From Zhengitettix transpicula (lineage: Eukaryota > Arthropoda > Insecta > Orthoptera > Tetrigidae), in assembly GCA_037074705.1 (NCBI GenBank), contig CM073590.1:166840746-166904745 (forward strand): a DNA stretch of 64,000 nucleotides. The letters are read 5' to 3'. The translations under genes and the position numbers were made by a program. Of this stretch, positions 47,717 through 60,995 are shown in pieces. Under the pieces are notes generated by a model. The model was given only the letters and a program-made list of their open reading frames with translations, was not told the DNA's origin and made no database searches. Position 1 is the first letter of the stretch; every line of letters starts with the position of its first letter.

Positions 47717-48072
47717 GGATGGATTAAGGGCAGACATAGTCTTTGAACTTTTGTAAGTGGCTTTGAGGAGGATCACACTGAAAATGTAATGTACCTTAGA
47801 GGATGGTGACAGTGTTTTTTTAAAAAGTGGGGAAATGGACAAGATTTCTTTGTGAAAGAATTATTCCCTATTTTTACCTCTTTCTAAATTATTGGTTGTT
47901 AAGCTTTGAGCAAAATCATTAAATATATTTATTACATATAATTAAACAAGACTTTTTAAGGAAGAGTGAAAAAATTATTTCAAACTAATGAAACTATTTT
48001 TCTCAATCTGTTCTATGTCTTCTGCCTGTATTTTCTTATAGAAGTCTGATGAAAAATGCCTCTTTCTTTCAG

Positions 48073-48325
48073 AAAATTTCTCAGCTCAGATATTAGCAGT
48101 TCAATTGATGTGAATATGTATATTAGATATATACTGGCATACAAACTGTGGAAGAAAATTATGAAGACTATAGATGAGAAAAAAGAAGTAGCAAAAATTG
48201 CAGTTGGAAAACTCACACGTTCAGCAGATGTCTTTGGTAGTGTGCTACCAAAAACTCCCAAGTGTAAAAAGAACACCTTATTTTTCTTCATCCAAGCCAA
48301 ATTTAAAATCAAAAATGGATATGAG
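48073..48325 (+). pseudogene. Exon 6 of copy B
   Basis: Open, bordered by CTTTCAG and GTAAAA. Lacks 18 nt (residues between G-K-L and S-A-D-V), keeping the frame. Confidence 0.85.
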
Positions 48326-48393
48326 GTAAAAATTTCACTATATTGGTAGATTTACAGGATTAAGTAAATATTGTTGAGGTTGAATTTTTGCAG

Positions 48394-48518
48394 GCATTTA
48401 TAAAATCAACTAATAATTGTGAAGAACTAGAGAATGAAACAATTAATCATTTGGAAAATTCAAATAATCTTTGAAGCTGAAAAAGAAAAATTTAAAACCA
48501 TGTTCTAAAAAGCATCAG
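48394..48518 (+). pseudogene. Exon 7 of copy B, frameshifted
   Basis: One base is missing in the CTTTTGAAG run (now CTTTGAAG), giving TGA at 48472-48474. Donor GTAAGC is kept. Confidence 0.88.
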
Positions 48519-50790
48519 GTAAGCATTGTTCTTAGATTCAATACATTTTAAAGATTGATTAAGTTTCTAGATATCAAGTCATAATTAACTAAAATTCAAT
48601 TTTCACCTGAAACTGAAGCTTATATGCATGGGACAATCAGAATTCTGTTGGACCTAAGAATGGATATGTTTGCTAATGACCTTACCAAGTGTATACATAT
48701 AATTGTAATATCATGTAATAACATGCAGTTTTCAGGTTTTAGGCCATATCGTAAATGTTAGTAGTTATACCAGGTCAGCAAATTTATGTCCTTTAAAAAT
48801 CTGAGGGTCTTTAGAAATTGATTAACAAGCTTATATGATGTGTAATATATCACTTGATCAGTAAGCAATGATTTTACCAGTGTTTTTACTAGACAAGGGT
48901 TTGTCAGGCTCCCAACAATTAGAATAGATTTTAATAGATCTTTATGAGAAGTAAAGCTTAAAGGATGTGGAGTCATATGTTTGACATTGTTTAGAATAAT
49001 TTAGAATTAACAATACTCTTTAAATAAGTGTATAATAACTAAACAAGTATTTTATCTGTATCAAAAGATTAAAATTAGTTTTATTAAATAAAATCCTAAT
49101 AATAATTTTTTCAGTCTAGAATATTTCCATAGTTGATATACTCTTTTGAATGCAACTTAAGCAGTTCTTAATTTAATGATATTGGGTAAAATTAATATTT
49201 TGGTATGTTCCACCTGATAAATATTTGGAACTGTGGAATTCACGATACACAGTAAAGCACTAAATTTACTATAATACACTTTAATTGAATCAGTTGCTGT
49301 TTATACTGCATAAGCACTGTTCCACACAATATACAATCTAACACAAAAGAACAAACAAAATTACACATGTTACATACAATGTATGAAGATTAAATTGACA
49401 TATTTCTACCACCTCTTTATGGCCATCTGACAAATTATTATGCAATTTATTTGATTTCTTGTATTTAAATGAATGCATGTCTCAGTTGCTACTAAATTTA
49501 CCCTCATTATTTCAAATACCATCAATTAGAAAATAAATTTACTTCGGAGGGTAAATATACACAATTTCTTGAATATTTCTCTGCACAAAGTTTTAGAGTT
49601 TACCCAACACATTATCCTTATTACATGATTTTGGTTTTTTTACTATTGACAGACTTATCAATATCAGCACACAATTTCTAAGTTGTAATCCTTGGCTGTT
49701 CCATGACTTGTTGAGGGACCTATATTAGACCAGCTATAACAGAATTTGCATTCTCCCTATGAATATATATATTCACTTAATAGCAATTAAAAACCTGAGT
49801 AATCAGGCAGAAAATTACTTCATGTGGGAAATAGAAAAAAACATTTTTATTTCAGTTGTTATTAATCCTTCAGAACATAAAATATTTGTTGTTTAACTTA
49901 ATATTTTACTTTTACAAATATGATAATGAAAAGGAGTATATGGAAAGGAAATACTTTTTCTCAATCTGAATGATTGGTAAAGAAAATTATCACATACCTT
50001 ACTTTAAAAAATTGTGTTAACAAAGATATTTCCAAAAAATGTGTAGGTGTTCAACAATCTAATAAGCTTCTAATATAAATCATAAGAAAGACTGGTGGTC
50101 TTATTAAGAGTGTCAGAATTTAGAAACTGTAAAAGAAAGCACTTTGAGAGATGTTTGAAAAATCTGTATGGGGTTATATGAAGAAAAAACTAATGATTCC
50201 TACAAAAATATTTAATAAAATAATCAAAATACTTTGCATACCAAAAACTCCCACTTATTAGTTCCCCACAAAGAAAGTCAACATAGTACAAAAGTTTCTA
50301 ATGACCTTAACAGTTGTTGAGACTATAAAAAAAAAATCCTTGAAAGATGAGGGAAATCAATTCGAGTGCATGAATAGACAGATATTTTTCTTGTATCTCA
50401 TTTAAAAGTGCAGGAAGTTGGAGAATAATTGAAAGAAATGGCACACAGTTGGTATTTAGTGCTTTACCATTTTTTTAACCCCCCCTTCCCCCACACAATT
50501 TTGGCTTTTCTTATCTGTTGTGCAGTCCCTTGTTATGTACTGAGGTATTTACTTTCCATTCATTGTAAAATAATCATGTAATCCTTAAAGTTGTTGTTAA
50601 TCACAAGTTAATCAATTTTTAATAACCAATGTGTTAAATTGAATTTAAATGTCACTGAAAAGTATTGTCAGATTTCATGCAAATTCTGAAATGTCATTTT
50701 TATTCCATGACATGTAACATATAAATCAAAATATAACCACATAGTAATAACATAAATCTAATACAACAATAAAATACTTAAATAATATGA
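48519..50790. other. Copy B intron 7, first part
   Basis: Aligns with 15304-16700 and 22200-22590 of copy A, skipping copy A's 5.5-kb insertion at about 50385. About 0.6 kb at 49167-49790 is not in copy A; nothing was recognised in it. Confidence 0.65.
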
Positions 50791-51000
50791 AAGATGGCCA
50801 AATTCAGACAAAAGCTTTTGAGTGTTGTCAACTGACTTGTGCAGTTGTATCTCCCTACGCTCTTGCATTTTTCGGCACCTGAAAAAAGGAACGAGGCATC
50901 CAGAAACGTTGTGTGGTATTTATATTATATTATAAAGTCTTTTGTTTGAATTTGGCTATATTTCTTATTATTAATTTTCAATCAGACGTAAATTTTTTCA
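50791..51000. repeat. Dispersed repeat shared with the core of the 2-kb foldback element
   Basis: Matches 54425-54625 (shared TTTTGAGTGT, CAGAAACGTTGTGTG and TTTTCAATCAGACGTAA). It lies inside a copy B-specific insert of about 0.77 kb. Confidence 0.75.
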
Positions 51001-51129
51001 TTTTAATATCATACTTTCTTGATCCATGTTTACATTTATACCTTAGATTACGGATTATGACGATTTTTATAACATTCTGAGACTGCTCTACGTATCTGTG
51101 GTTGGTGCTAAAAGATCCAACTGGCTTTT

Positions 51130-51480
51130 TCAGTTCTTCCACTGTAAAGAGTATTGCTTATCAGTTCCGAATAGTCACCGTCCTCTCTCTGGGTGATTTG
51201 GAAATTGTTTGTCCACAATGTATTAAATTTCCTATGCTCCTATTAACATGTTCGGGAGACAGTTAAAGCTTTTCTGCACGGTTTTATAGCCCATGACCCA
51301 AGGATTCGCGTCCAACTCGACAATTACCGCGTTCAGTTTCTCCGTCTTGCTTTGTCTTATGGCAGTGCATAGAGATTTCTTTTCCACCTTGTATTCCGCT
51401 GTTAGATGATATGCCTCTGTTCTACCCCTTCCTAGCCTAAGGCATTCTCATCTCAGATTTGCGATCTCCGGCGTCCACTA
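51130..51480 (-). pseudogene. R1/Jockey-like LINE fragment
   Basis: The minus strand around 51230-51430 encodes A-E-Y-K-V-E-K-K-S-L then E-L-D-A-N-P-W-V-M-G-Y-K. This is like the E-x-D-x-D-P-W-G-x-x-Y-K linker between endonuclease and reverse transcriptase in R1-type LINEs. Downstream it is frameshifted (L-F-P-N-H-P piece near 51200). Only a short scrap remains, and it is part of an insert absent from copy A. Confidence 0.55.
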
Positions 51481-52136
51481 GTAGACCGGTCGTTGTTGTT
51501 TAGAGGTTTCATTCTTTACATTGATTTTCTGCACGGTTGGTCTATAAGCTCCATTGTCTTCTTCACTCTAGCTAGTTTCGACGGACCTTCTGCCTTGAAG
51601 ACATCAACAATTTTCATTTATGGAGTTCGAGCCATTTCTCATTGTCTCGTAGAATTTATCCGTGTTCGATTGTTTTTACCGATGTGTCCATGATGCTAAC
51701 CTGCCAGCTCGTATATTCACCCTGATATATATTGCCCCCAATCTAGGACATCAGGTTAACAATGGAGTTAATAATAGATTGTCCAATTATTCTATAAATT
51801 TTAGCCAAATATTAATATTAAACAAATTTTGTAACCAAAATGTTTAAATTAATTAAATGATTATTTAAGTCTTTGAAACTAATTTAAAGTTCTTAAAGTT
51901 AATCTGTGCAACAATTGGAAATAGATTTGTTTTAAATTTTCAAATGAACATAATAATGAAGAAATAATGGTTCAAATTGCAAAATCTATTTTATAAAAAA
52001 ATTTGAATTTACACAAATAATTAAAAATACCAGACTATTAGAATATTATAAAATTTAAAATATAATTTAATGAACAATAAAACGTTTTTTTTCTTAAAAG
52101 AAAATGTCATACAATGATATATTTCTTATTATTAAA

Positions 52137-53479
52137 CTAGCTCGGTGCCCAGCTTTGCACGGAATATCCATAACCCCGAATTTGACTCCAATCTCAGTAG
52201 CTTTTGCGTTATTTTTATGTAATGCACTTCGCCTGCTATCCCTACATGTTCTCACTTCCCATGCCGAAAGGGGTTGAACTCATTGAGCCCGAAAAAGTTT
52301 TTTTTACATTTTACAAAATTTCAACCTACGTCCCCACTCTACTTCGGGTTAAAAAAAAGTTTAATGTCATACTTAAATTCTGAGATATTGATACCACCAG
52401 ATTTGACTCCAATCGTTTTAGCGTAATTTCATGTAAATACCAAACCCCGCCCTTAATCTTGCCCCCCTCCATGCCGACAGGGACTGAAATTATACACAGA
52501 GCATCTAGAGAAATATTATTAATTTAATTGACCTCGAAATACAATATTGCGTTGCTTATATCGGCCGATTAACATGATTTAAAATACCACCCACGCTTTG
52601 TGGAGTTGAACGTTATAATTAAACTCGGTGACATACATAACTTTGGATTTGACTTTAATCTCGAGTTTATTCGCGTAATTTTCCTGTAAAGCATCTCCAC
52701 ACCTACCTTTAAGGGGTTGAAATTATACTCGGTTAACATTGGTAGAAACACTATCAATCTCTTTGAGCACTAAAAATATTTATCCGACTCAAATATCTGT
52801 TGTCTTAGGGTGTTAGAATGTTTGACCCCCCACCCCTACGCGTGCTCCCTGTCACGCTGAAAGGGGTTGAAACTTTATAAACAACGCCGGTTATAAATAC
52901 TATCAATGTCAATGGCCCTGGCATTTATTTATTCCACATAATATCGACGATTTAACGTGTTTGAAAAATTCCACCTCATCTATCCCCGCCCTGGGGATTA
53001 AACGGCCTATTGAATGTCATAATGAAACTCGGTGACAATCATAACCCTGTATTCGACTCCAATTTCGATTGCTTTTGCGTGATTTTTATGTAATTACACT
53101 CTACCCCAACCTCTAAGGGAAGCTTCCACCCAAAATCCCAAAAGGGGTTGAAATTAAACACGGAGAACTTAAAGAAATTTTATTAATTTAATTGATCCCG
53201 AAATATATTTATTCGACGCAAAAAAAACTGCCAATCAACATATTCCTCCACTTCCTCGCACCACAGCCAACCCCATCGCGCATTGTCCAGCTTGTCATAA
53301 ATAAACTCAGTGACACCCATTTCCTTCGACTTAACTCGAATCTCGGTTGTTTTCACGTTATTTTCTTGTAAGTCCCCTACAACCCAAACCCCCAATCATG
53401 CTCATGCTCCCCCCTAATGCCGTAAGAGGGGTTGAAATTTTACACTCATAACATGGGTAGAAATACTATGAATCTAATT
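52137..53479 (+). mobile_element. Head-monomer-tail element 4, left half
   Basis: Head CTAGCTCGGTGCCCAGC, then about five monomers, cut at the target duplication TATGAATCTAATT (53467-53479). Continues at 58411. Confidence 0.82.
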
Positions 53480-56400
53480 CTTCTTCTACAGGCGATACAA
53501 CATTAATGTTTAATTGTCTTGGCCTTCTCAACCACAGCCTTCCATTCATTCATATTGTTTACTTTCTGAGTCCAATTCGTGATCTTCATTGTTAAGGTGC
53601 GTTTACACGTGCGAGTTTTTGACTCGAGAGTGGCAGATATCCTCTCGAGAGAAAAGCTCGCAAGTGTAAAGGCCTCAGAGTTCTCTCCAAAAGTGGAGGG
53701 GGAGCTCTCCGAGAGCTGCATTGTTGCTTCGTTCTCGCCAGTGTAACGGTGTGTTTAAACGTGAGAGCAACTCGCATACGGAACTCTCGAGAGTCCGCTC
53801 AGACAGTTTACACGCACGCTCGCAGTCGGTTCTGCGAGTGATTTTACCCGGGGGCCCTTGGCTACATTCTTTCTCTACCTTTCCGCATCACCCCCTTTCA
53901 AATTCCTTCCTATGCTATTAAAGAGACTTGCCACCATGTGGATTACACGAAAAAGAGAAGTAGCAGCAGCTTTTTTAGTTGTTTTTTATATCTTTAGTTC
54001 CACTTCCGCACTTTTTATTTTTAATTTTTTAAGCTCCTGAGAAGCCTGTAATTAAAATGAAAACATGATTTTTATAAATGATTCATAATGTATGTAGGTA
54101 TTGATTGAACCGAAAAATATTTTATTGGTCACCAAAATCCAGCGTTTCTGTAAGCAGCGACTGCGAGGTGCGATGACGTTGGACAGCTGATACAATGTTA
54201 TCTCTGATCGATAATTAATAAAGATTTTATTTTTCAGTCTTGTTATATGAAATAAATAATGCAGTTTTTTTACCAATACCAGAAAATTTTATTTATTTAT
54301 TTACGACAACGTTTCGGTACGTGTTTGTACCTTCAGCAGGTCTTCCTGCGGAAAAGTGTACAAAATAAATTTACAGCTATTAATGTACAAACAGACACTA
54401 TTAAACTCAATAATTTCTATGATCCTTTGTTACGCCAACCCTTCGGCTCTCCCTTTGTCGATGCGTTTTCGTTGCTTTTGAGTGTCAACTGACCAGTGCA
54501 GTTGTGTTGCTATAGGCTATTCTTAGCACAAGGATCCCAGAAACGTTGTGTGCTATTTATATTACCCTTTTTTGTTTGTATTGGCCATCTTTTTTATACA
54601 TTATTTTCAATCAGACGTAATTTTTTTCATTTTTTCATTTTAAAATAAATTTGTATTATGAAGAAGCCAATGAATTTATAAAAGTGGTTGAACAGAAATT
54701 ATTATACTATTAACACAATGAACTAAGAAACATTCACCTAAATATGCTAAATGTTAAATCTATTTTCACATCCTATTGAAAAAACACAAACTTTAAAAGT
54801 TTTTCCGAGGCGCAACTACACACAAGTGCGGTCGCATCAGACTACAGTGTGTAGTTTGTATAATAATTTTTGTTCAACCACTTTTATAAATTCATTGGCT
54901 TCTTCATAATACAAATTTATTTTGTACAATTTCTCCGCAGGAAAACCTGAGAAAGGTACAAACACGTACCGAAACGTTGTCGTAAATAAAAAAATAATTT
55001 CCTGGAATTGGTAAAAAAAACTGCATTATTTATTTCATATAAACAGACGTAAAAATACCATCTTTATTAAATATCGTTCAGTGCCAACATGGTATCAGCT
55101 GTCCACTGAGGTCATCGCACCTCGCAGTCGCTGCTCACAGAAACTGGTTTTTGGTGACCAAGAAAATATTTTTCGGTTCAATCAATGCCTACATACATAA
55201 TCAATCCTTTATAATAATCATGTTTTCATTTTAATTACAGGGTTCTCAGGAGCTTAAAAAATTAAAAATAAAAAGTGCGGAAATGGAACTGAAGATATAA
55301 AAAAAAACTAAAAAATCTGCTGGTACTTCTTTCTCGAGTTTTTTTTAAGAGTAACAGGCAAGACGAGGGAAATCCACATGGTGGCAACTCTCCTCTAGTA
55401 GCAAAGAAAGAATGTAGTTAAGGGCCCCCGTCCTTAAAATCACTCACAGAACTGACTGCGAGCGTGCGTGTAAACGGTCTGAGCGGACTCTCTAGAGTTG
55501 TCACTGCGATTTGCTCTTTGAGAGTGAACTCTGCCGAATTTCACTCTCCCGTGTAAAGGGCTCTGAGAGTAACTCTCGAGAGCTCCGCCTGCGAGTTGCT
55601 CTCACGTGTGAACGCACCCTTAGATCCTTCTGGACATCATCTTTCCATTTTGTCCTCGGTCTACCTTTAGTCCTGGTAGTTAATGGGCTCCAACTATATA
55701 TTTTCTTCACTACACTATCTCCACTCTTTCGGCAGACATGTCCTAACCAGTTTAAACGTGATGCTCTAATATGGTTTATTATGTTTTTGTACTTTTTAAG
55801 TTCATTTAGATTATTATTGCCTTTTATTCTCAAAGTACCATCATGTTCTTTAATGGGCCCAAATATTTTCCTCAGTATTTTCCTTTCAAATGTCATTAGT
55901 CTTGCACGTCATTATCCTTAAGAGTCCAGGTTTCTGCAGTGTATGTGACTATTGGTCGTATTAAGGTACGATAAATCTGAAGCTTTGCAGACACTGACAA
56001 TAGTTTAATTCTAAGCAGATTCATGTTAGCATAATAGGCTTTATTACCGGCTATTATCCTGCCTTTGATTTCTTCCTCAATCATATTGTTTCCATTTACT
56101 ATGGATCCCAAATACGTATATGATTTGACACTTTGGAAGGTGTCATCTCCGATTATTATATTTTGTATTCTCCGGGTCTTATTATTACATCTTAATTTAT
56201 GATTATTTATATGATAATTCATATGATCGGGATTCTTCTTTGAAATTGTGGAATGTTTCAATTAACGCTGCTTTATTTCTAGTTGTTAATATGATATCGA
56301 CATCATAAGCTACACATTGCTTAACTCGTGTTGAGATATTGCCGCTAACATCCAGCTTTCTCATGATGACGTCTACAACTATGCTAAATAGGGATGCCGA

Positions 56401-58410
56401 TAGCGGATCTCCCTGCTTCACACCGAATTCAACATTGAATTCACTGCTCAATTCTCCATTTATCTTAACCTTGATTCTAGTATTTTTTTGTGTTAAAGCT
56501 CTTAGTTTTTTAATCTTATGTGGTACTTTAATTTTGTTACGATAAATTGAATCAAAGGCATGTTCATAGTCGATGAATAAATTGTGAACAATTAAATTCC
56601 ATATTCGAGCCATTTCTCAAATATTTGCCTAACTATCTAATACAGATGTAATCAATAGTAGACCTATTAGGACGAAAACCCATTTGAATGTCACTAAGTT
56701 GAGGGTCTATTATCTCGCTTATTTTGATACTAACAAATACTTTGGGCGTATAATGCTTCCATTCCATTGTGATGGGAGTTGTTCACTATGCCATATTTTG
56801 GCAATTAGCTTGTGAAGATCTTTTTTTAGATTTCTTCCCCCGCAAACTTAAGTTCTGCAGGGATATTGTCAGAGCCTGATGCTTTATTTCTTTCCAGTTT
56901 ATTAAAAGTTGGAGGAACTACATCTGGTTCATCTTCATCTTCTTTGGTCATTCTATCATAATTGGTTTTGCCTTCCGGATTAAAAGCTGCTTTAAAGAAC
57001 ACTTTCCATATTTCCAGTATATCATCTTTACACAACATTGGCAAGCAACTCCCTTGATTACTAAACTTTTTTGATTCGCCAAAAAACTTCTTGGTTTCAT
57101 TTTTCTTATTTTGTTGAATTGCTTCAACTTTCTTATTTAGCCAAGCTGTGTTTTTAGTTATACATAATTTATTTGGTTCTTTCCTTTTCTTTTTATAATA
57201 TTCATGACTAGTTCTGGGTTTGGTCTGGCTTTCTTTATTCCTCAAATTGTTTATTCGTTTACTATTTGTTCACACTCGTTATCCCACCATTCGTTTTTTG
57301 GAGACCTATCTTGCTTGCCAATTGTTTTATTTGCTGCATCTAATATTCTATTTCTTATATCTTCCCAGTCTTCATTTACTTCTTCAATCTTAAGATTCTC
57401 CAAAGATTTTGATAGCATCGTTCCAAATTCCTTAAGCTTTTTTGAATCTTGTATATTTATCTTATTCCATTTCTTAATTTTAATTGGGTCTTTCTGATAT
57501 ATTCGTGGCACTTTATTTCATTATTATTTTTAAAATAAAGTGGTCATAATCTATATTCGGACCTCGTAATGTCCTTACATCCTCTATCATATCTTTTTTC
57601 TTTGTGTTTATCAACACATGATCAATTTGGTTGATTGTTTGGTGGTCTGGCGATACCCTTGTTCCTTCATGTATTATTTTGTGCTGAAATTGTGACCTCA
57701 TTATCATATCATTCGAGGCTGCAAATCCACATACCATTTTCATTAGTTACTTCATGTATATTTCTTCTTCTTTCCCCAGTTGCGCATTTAAGTCTCCTAG
57801 GACCAGTAACGTGTCACTTTTTGGAATTTCATTAACAATTTTTTGTAAATCATCATAAAATTGTGCCGCATCATCTTGTTCGTTCGTTGGTGCATACGAG
57901 TTGATTATAGTTATATTGTTATATTTCCCTTTAATTCTTAATTTACTCAACCTTTCATTAAATGGGGTAAATCTGATAATATACTTAAGGAAACTCTATT
58001 TAATTAGGAAACCAACACCTGCTTGTCCGGATTTTTTACTTGGTCCATTATAGTAAAATGAGAAGTCTCTTTTATTAATAACACCTTCTCCACACCATCT
58101 TGTCTCTTGAACGGCAACTATATCAAATTTAGTTTCCATAACTTGATTTACTAACTCTTGCAGCTTTCAGGGCTGCAGCAGGGTTCTGGCATTCCACGAT
58201 CCTATATTCATTACCATGTTCTTTTGCCGAAGTCGTCTTAGTTTTCCATGCACCTTATTCCGAGGATGTGTTGTGTTTTTTAGCAGAGTACAGTTTTTAC
58301 GATCAATGGGGAGCTGGTCAAGAGATCAACCCCTCTCCTTTGTCCGAGCTTGGGACCGGCATTGATACTGAGAGCTACTCAATCCACCCTCCATGTACCA
58401 CAGGCGGAGT
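53480..58410 (-). mobile_element. RTE-like LINE, degraded, interrupted
   Basis: Minus strand. The 5' region lies near 58410. An AP-endonuclease domain follows (G-S-W-N-A-R-T-L near 58210, V-Q-E-T-R-W near 58105, S-Y-A-P-T-N near 57895, L-G-D-L-N-A near 57790, I-D-H-V-L-I-N near 57620). The reverse transcriptase shows K-A-S-G-S-D-N-I-P near 56880, I-D-Y-E-H-A-F-D near 56565 and G-V-K-Q-G-D-P-L-S near 56415. The usual F-A-D-D box reads A-Y-D-V-D. The C-terminal end has W-L-G-H-V near 55750 and K-W-K-D-D-V-Q-K-D-L near 55645; the last ~30 codons lie beyond the inserted element, at 53503-53590. Several frameshifts split it, so it is dead. Without the insert it is about 2.9 kb. A 13-bp target duplication flanks it. 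Confidence 0.85.
53595..55619. mobile_element. 2-kb foldback DNA element, Harbinger-like ends
   Basis: The tips AGGTGCGTTTACACGTG and CACGTGTGAACGCACCC are inverted repeats, flanked by TTA on both sides (53592-53594, 55620-55622). Inverted similarity extends about 700-780 bp inward from each end (53595-54370 and 54930-55619), and a second inverted pair lies inside (54650-54700 and 54873-54925). A 3-bp TTA duplication with these tips fits PIF/Harbinger-type elements. No transposase ORF remains. One arm contains GCCACCATGTGGATTAC. It interrupts the LINE C-terminal coding end. Confidence 0.8.
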
Positions 58411-59810
58411 TATGAATCTAATTAACTCTGAAATATTTATTCAACTCTAATAACTGTCGTGATTTCTTGTTTTTTTCCACCTACACACCTTGAAGTTAAA
58501 TGTCCAATTAAATGTCATAATTAAACTCAGCGACATTCATAACACTGTATTTGACTCTAATCTCGGTTTTATTCGCGTTATTTATTTGTAACGCCCGTCC
58601 ACCCTTTTCCCAGAGTGCTCCTTGTGCATGCAGTAAGGGGTTGAAATTATACTCGGATAACATCAGTTAAAACCCTATCTCTTCGTTCCCTAAAAAATAT
58701 TTATCTGCCTAAATATAGGCTGTTTTAGCATGTTTGAATGTTTTCACCCCCTCCCGTAAGTGCCGAAAGTGGTTAAATTTTACAAACAACATCGGTACAT
58801 ATATTATCAATGTTATTGACCTCGACAATTAATTATTCAACGCAAAGATCGACCGTTCAACATGTCAGAATAATTTCACTCCCGTCTACCCTTGCCCCTG
58901 GGGGTTAAATGGTCAATTGAATGTCGTAATTAAACTCTGCGACATCCATAACCTTGTATTTGATTCCAATCTTGGTTATGTTCACGTTATTTTTATATAA
59001 TTCAACTCCAGCCCCACCCTTAAGGGTGCTCCACTCCAAATCCCGAAAGACGTTAATCTAAAATATATGGAATATGTAGTGAAATTTTATTAATGCCATT
59101 GATCCCGAATTATAATGATTTGACGAAAAAATCGGTCGGTTAGCATTCTTGAAAATTTATTTCTCCGTCCAACCCCGTGCGTTTCTCAGTTTGTCATAAA
59201 TAGTCTAAGCGACATCCATAACCCCGATTTGACTCTAATTTCGGTTGTTTTTGCGTTAATTTTATGAAATTCCCTTCCACCCCCACCCCTAAGGATGCTC
59301 CCATCCCATGCCGAAAGGGGTTGAAATTATATGCAAACATCAGTAGAAATACAATCAATATAATTAACCCTTAAAAATATTTATTCAACGCAAATATTTA
59401 CAGTGTTTGCATATTTCAAAATTTCCCCCCCTCCTCCGCCCATCCCCGTTCCTGGGGCTTAAATGCCAAGTTTATTGTCAATTTAACTCGGTGACATCCG
59501 TATCCTTGGATTTGACTTCATTCTCGGTTGTATTCACGTCATTTTCCTCAAACACCTCCAACCCCATTTCCAATGCTGTTAGGGTTTAAAAATTAAACAC
59601 ACATTATATCATTAGAAAATCTAAAAATATTTTTGACACCGAAAAATATTTATCCGGCTCTAATATCGGCCGTTTTATCATGTATGAATTTTCCACCCAC
59701 GCTCCTGGGGGTTGTACACGTCTCACCCCGACAATGTTTGACTCCTAGTCGCAAAGAACACATGTACGAAATTTGGTGAAATTTTCTCCACATATGTAGA
59801 TTTTTATTTG
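58411..59810 (+). mobile_element. Head-monomer-tail element 4, right half
   Basis: Resumes with the second copy of TATGAATCTAATT (58411-58423), about five monomers, then the tail with GTCGCAAAGAACACATGTAC at about 59748. The monomer interrupted by the LINE reads correctly when both halves are placed together. Confidence 0.82.
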
Positions 59811-60303
59811 GATTTTTATGTGGGATTACACTCGTAATGATTAGTATTACATTACATTACATTCCATGATCGTGCATCGAACCAGGTGATGATAATATAC
59901 TGAGGCCCACATTAAGCTCGTACGAAGGCAAATAAAAATAAATGAACGCTAAGATTATAGATATTGCTGAGAAACTAGGTATTAGAATATTAATGGACTA
60001 TTCATATTACATGTACAATTTCAGAAATTAGTCTAATTTAATATTTGTGGTCCACACAAATCAATTGTAATTATTTTGTCGCTTTACTTGCATTTGGACG
60101 AGCTTCAGGTCTCGTTATATTTATTACCAACTTACGGTGAGATCCACATTGACGTTGGAAACAACATACTTCTAATTGTTTCTATTTAAGTTTTTTCTGT
60201 ATATTTTTCATAATTGGTTATTATTATCAAAACCTATTATTTATTAGACATAAAACGTCATTTAATCTCCACTAGTTCTTGTATTCCCGTTTCAAAGTAT
60301 TGT
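59811..60303. other. Copy B intron 7, unassigned
   Basis: Aligns with about 27000-27470 of copy A. No feature was seen. Confidence 0.6.
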
Positions 60304-60713
60304 TTATAATCTATTTCTCGTAGACTCCGTTCTCCAATTTCTGTGCTTTCCTTCTTCAATATTTATTTCCCCATTGACATAATCAATCACTACCATGTGT
60401 TTCTGTAGAAACTCTGTCCCAATTATCAGGACCTGTATTAATTTATCCACAATAAAACGTACGTTAGAAATTGTCCCAAAGTACGGACAATGAAACTTGA
60501 ATTTTCGCAGGTCCCTACTTGGTATTCGGTAGACCACAAATGTAGGTTCACCTTTATCGACGTCGCGGTACCGTAGTGTGGCACTGACAATCTCTGCCTT
60601 ACGCTCCAACAATTTTGGTCGTAAATTGAAACCCAGAATTTGTCGTCAGGCATGCCTCGGCGTTCTTGGAGTTCTCTCAGTACCCGAAAACATTGCCTGG
60701 CTACACCGGCCAA
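60304..60713 (-). pseudogene. Gypsy-like retrotransposon protease remnant (copy B)
   Basis: Counterpart of 27473-27837. The minus strand keeps a 102-codon frame starting L-E-R-K-A-E and containing I-S-N-V-R-F-I-V-D, V-L-I-I-G-T-E-F-L-Q-K-H and V-I-D-Y-V-N-G-E-I. These match the C-terminal half of a retropepsin. No D-T-G, no reverse transcriptase and no LTR were seen nearby. Confidence 0.6.
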
Positions 60714-60769
60714 TCATCGGAAGGGCGATGCTGCCCTTTTCTTATATATATATACTGTCGCCTCTATCG

Positions 60770-60995
60770 GAAGGGCGTGGGACAAGTACCCAATGCCCGA
60801 CCTACCTGATGCAGATTTTTCTAGGGTTTTCCCTACATTACTTTTAGGCGAATGGCGGTAGGATCCTTAAACTATAGCCCGGGAGCCCTAGTTAACCCTT
60901 GGCTACCTTCCTTTACCCTTCCGCATCCCCCTCTTTCAGATCCCTTCCTATGCTATTAAAGGGAGTTGCCACCATGTGGATTACCCTCTTGTAGC
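60770..60995 (+). repeat. Repeat sharing sequence with the foldback element arm
   Basis: CTTCCTATGCTATTAAAG and TTGCCACCATGTGGATTAC also occur in the 2-kb element near 53905-53945 and, inverted, near 55375-55395. The preceding TGCAGATTTTTCTAGGGTTT part is only here. Absent from copy A. Confidence 0.75.
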
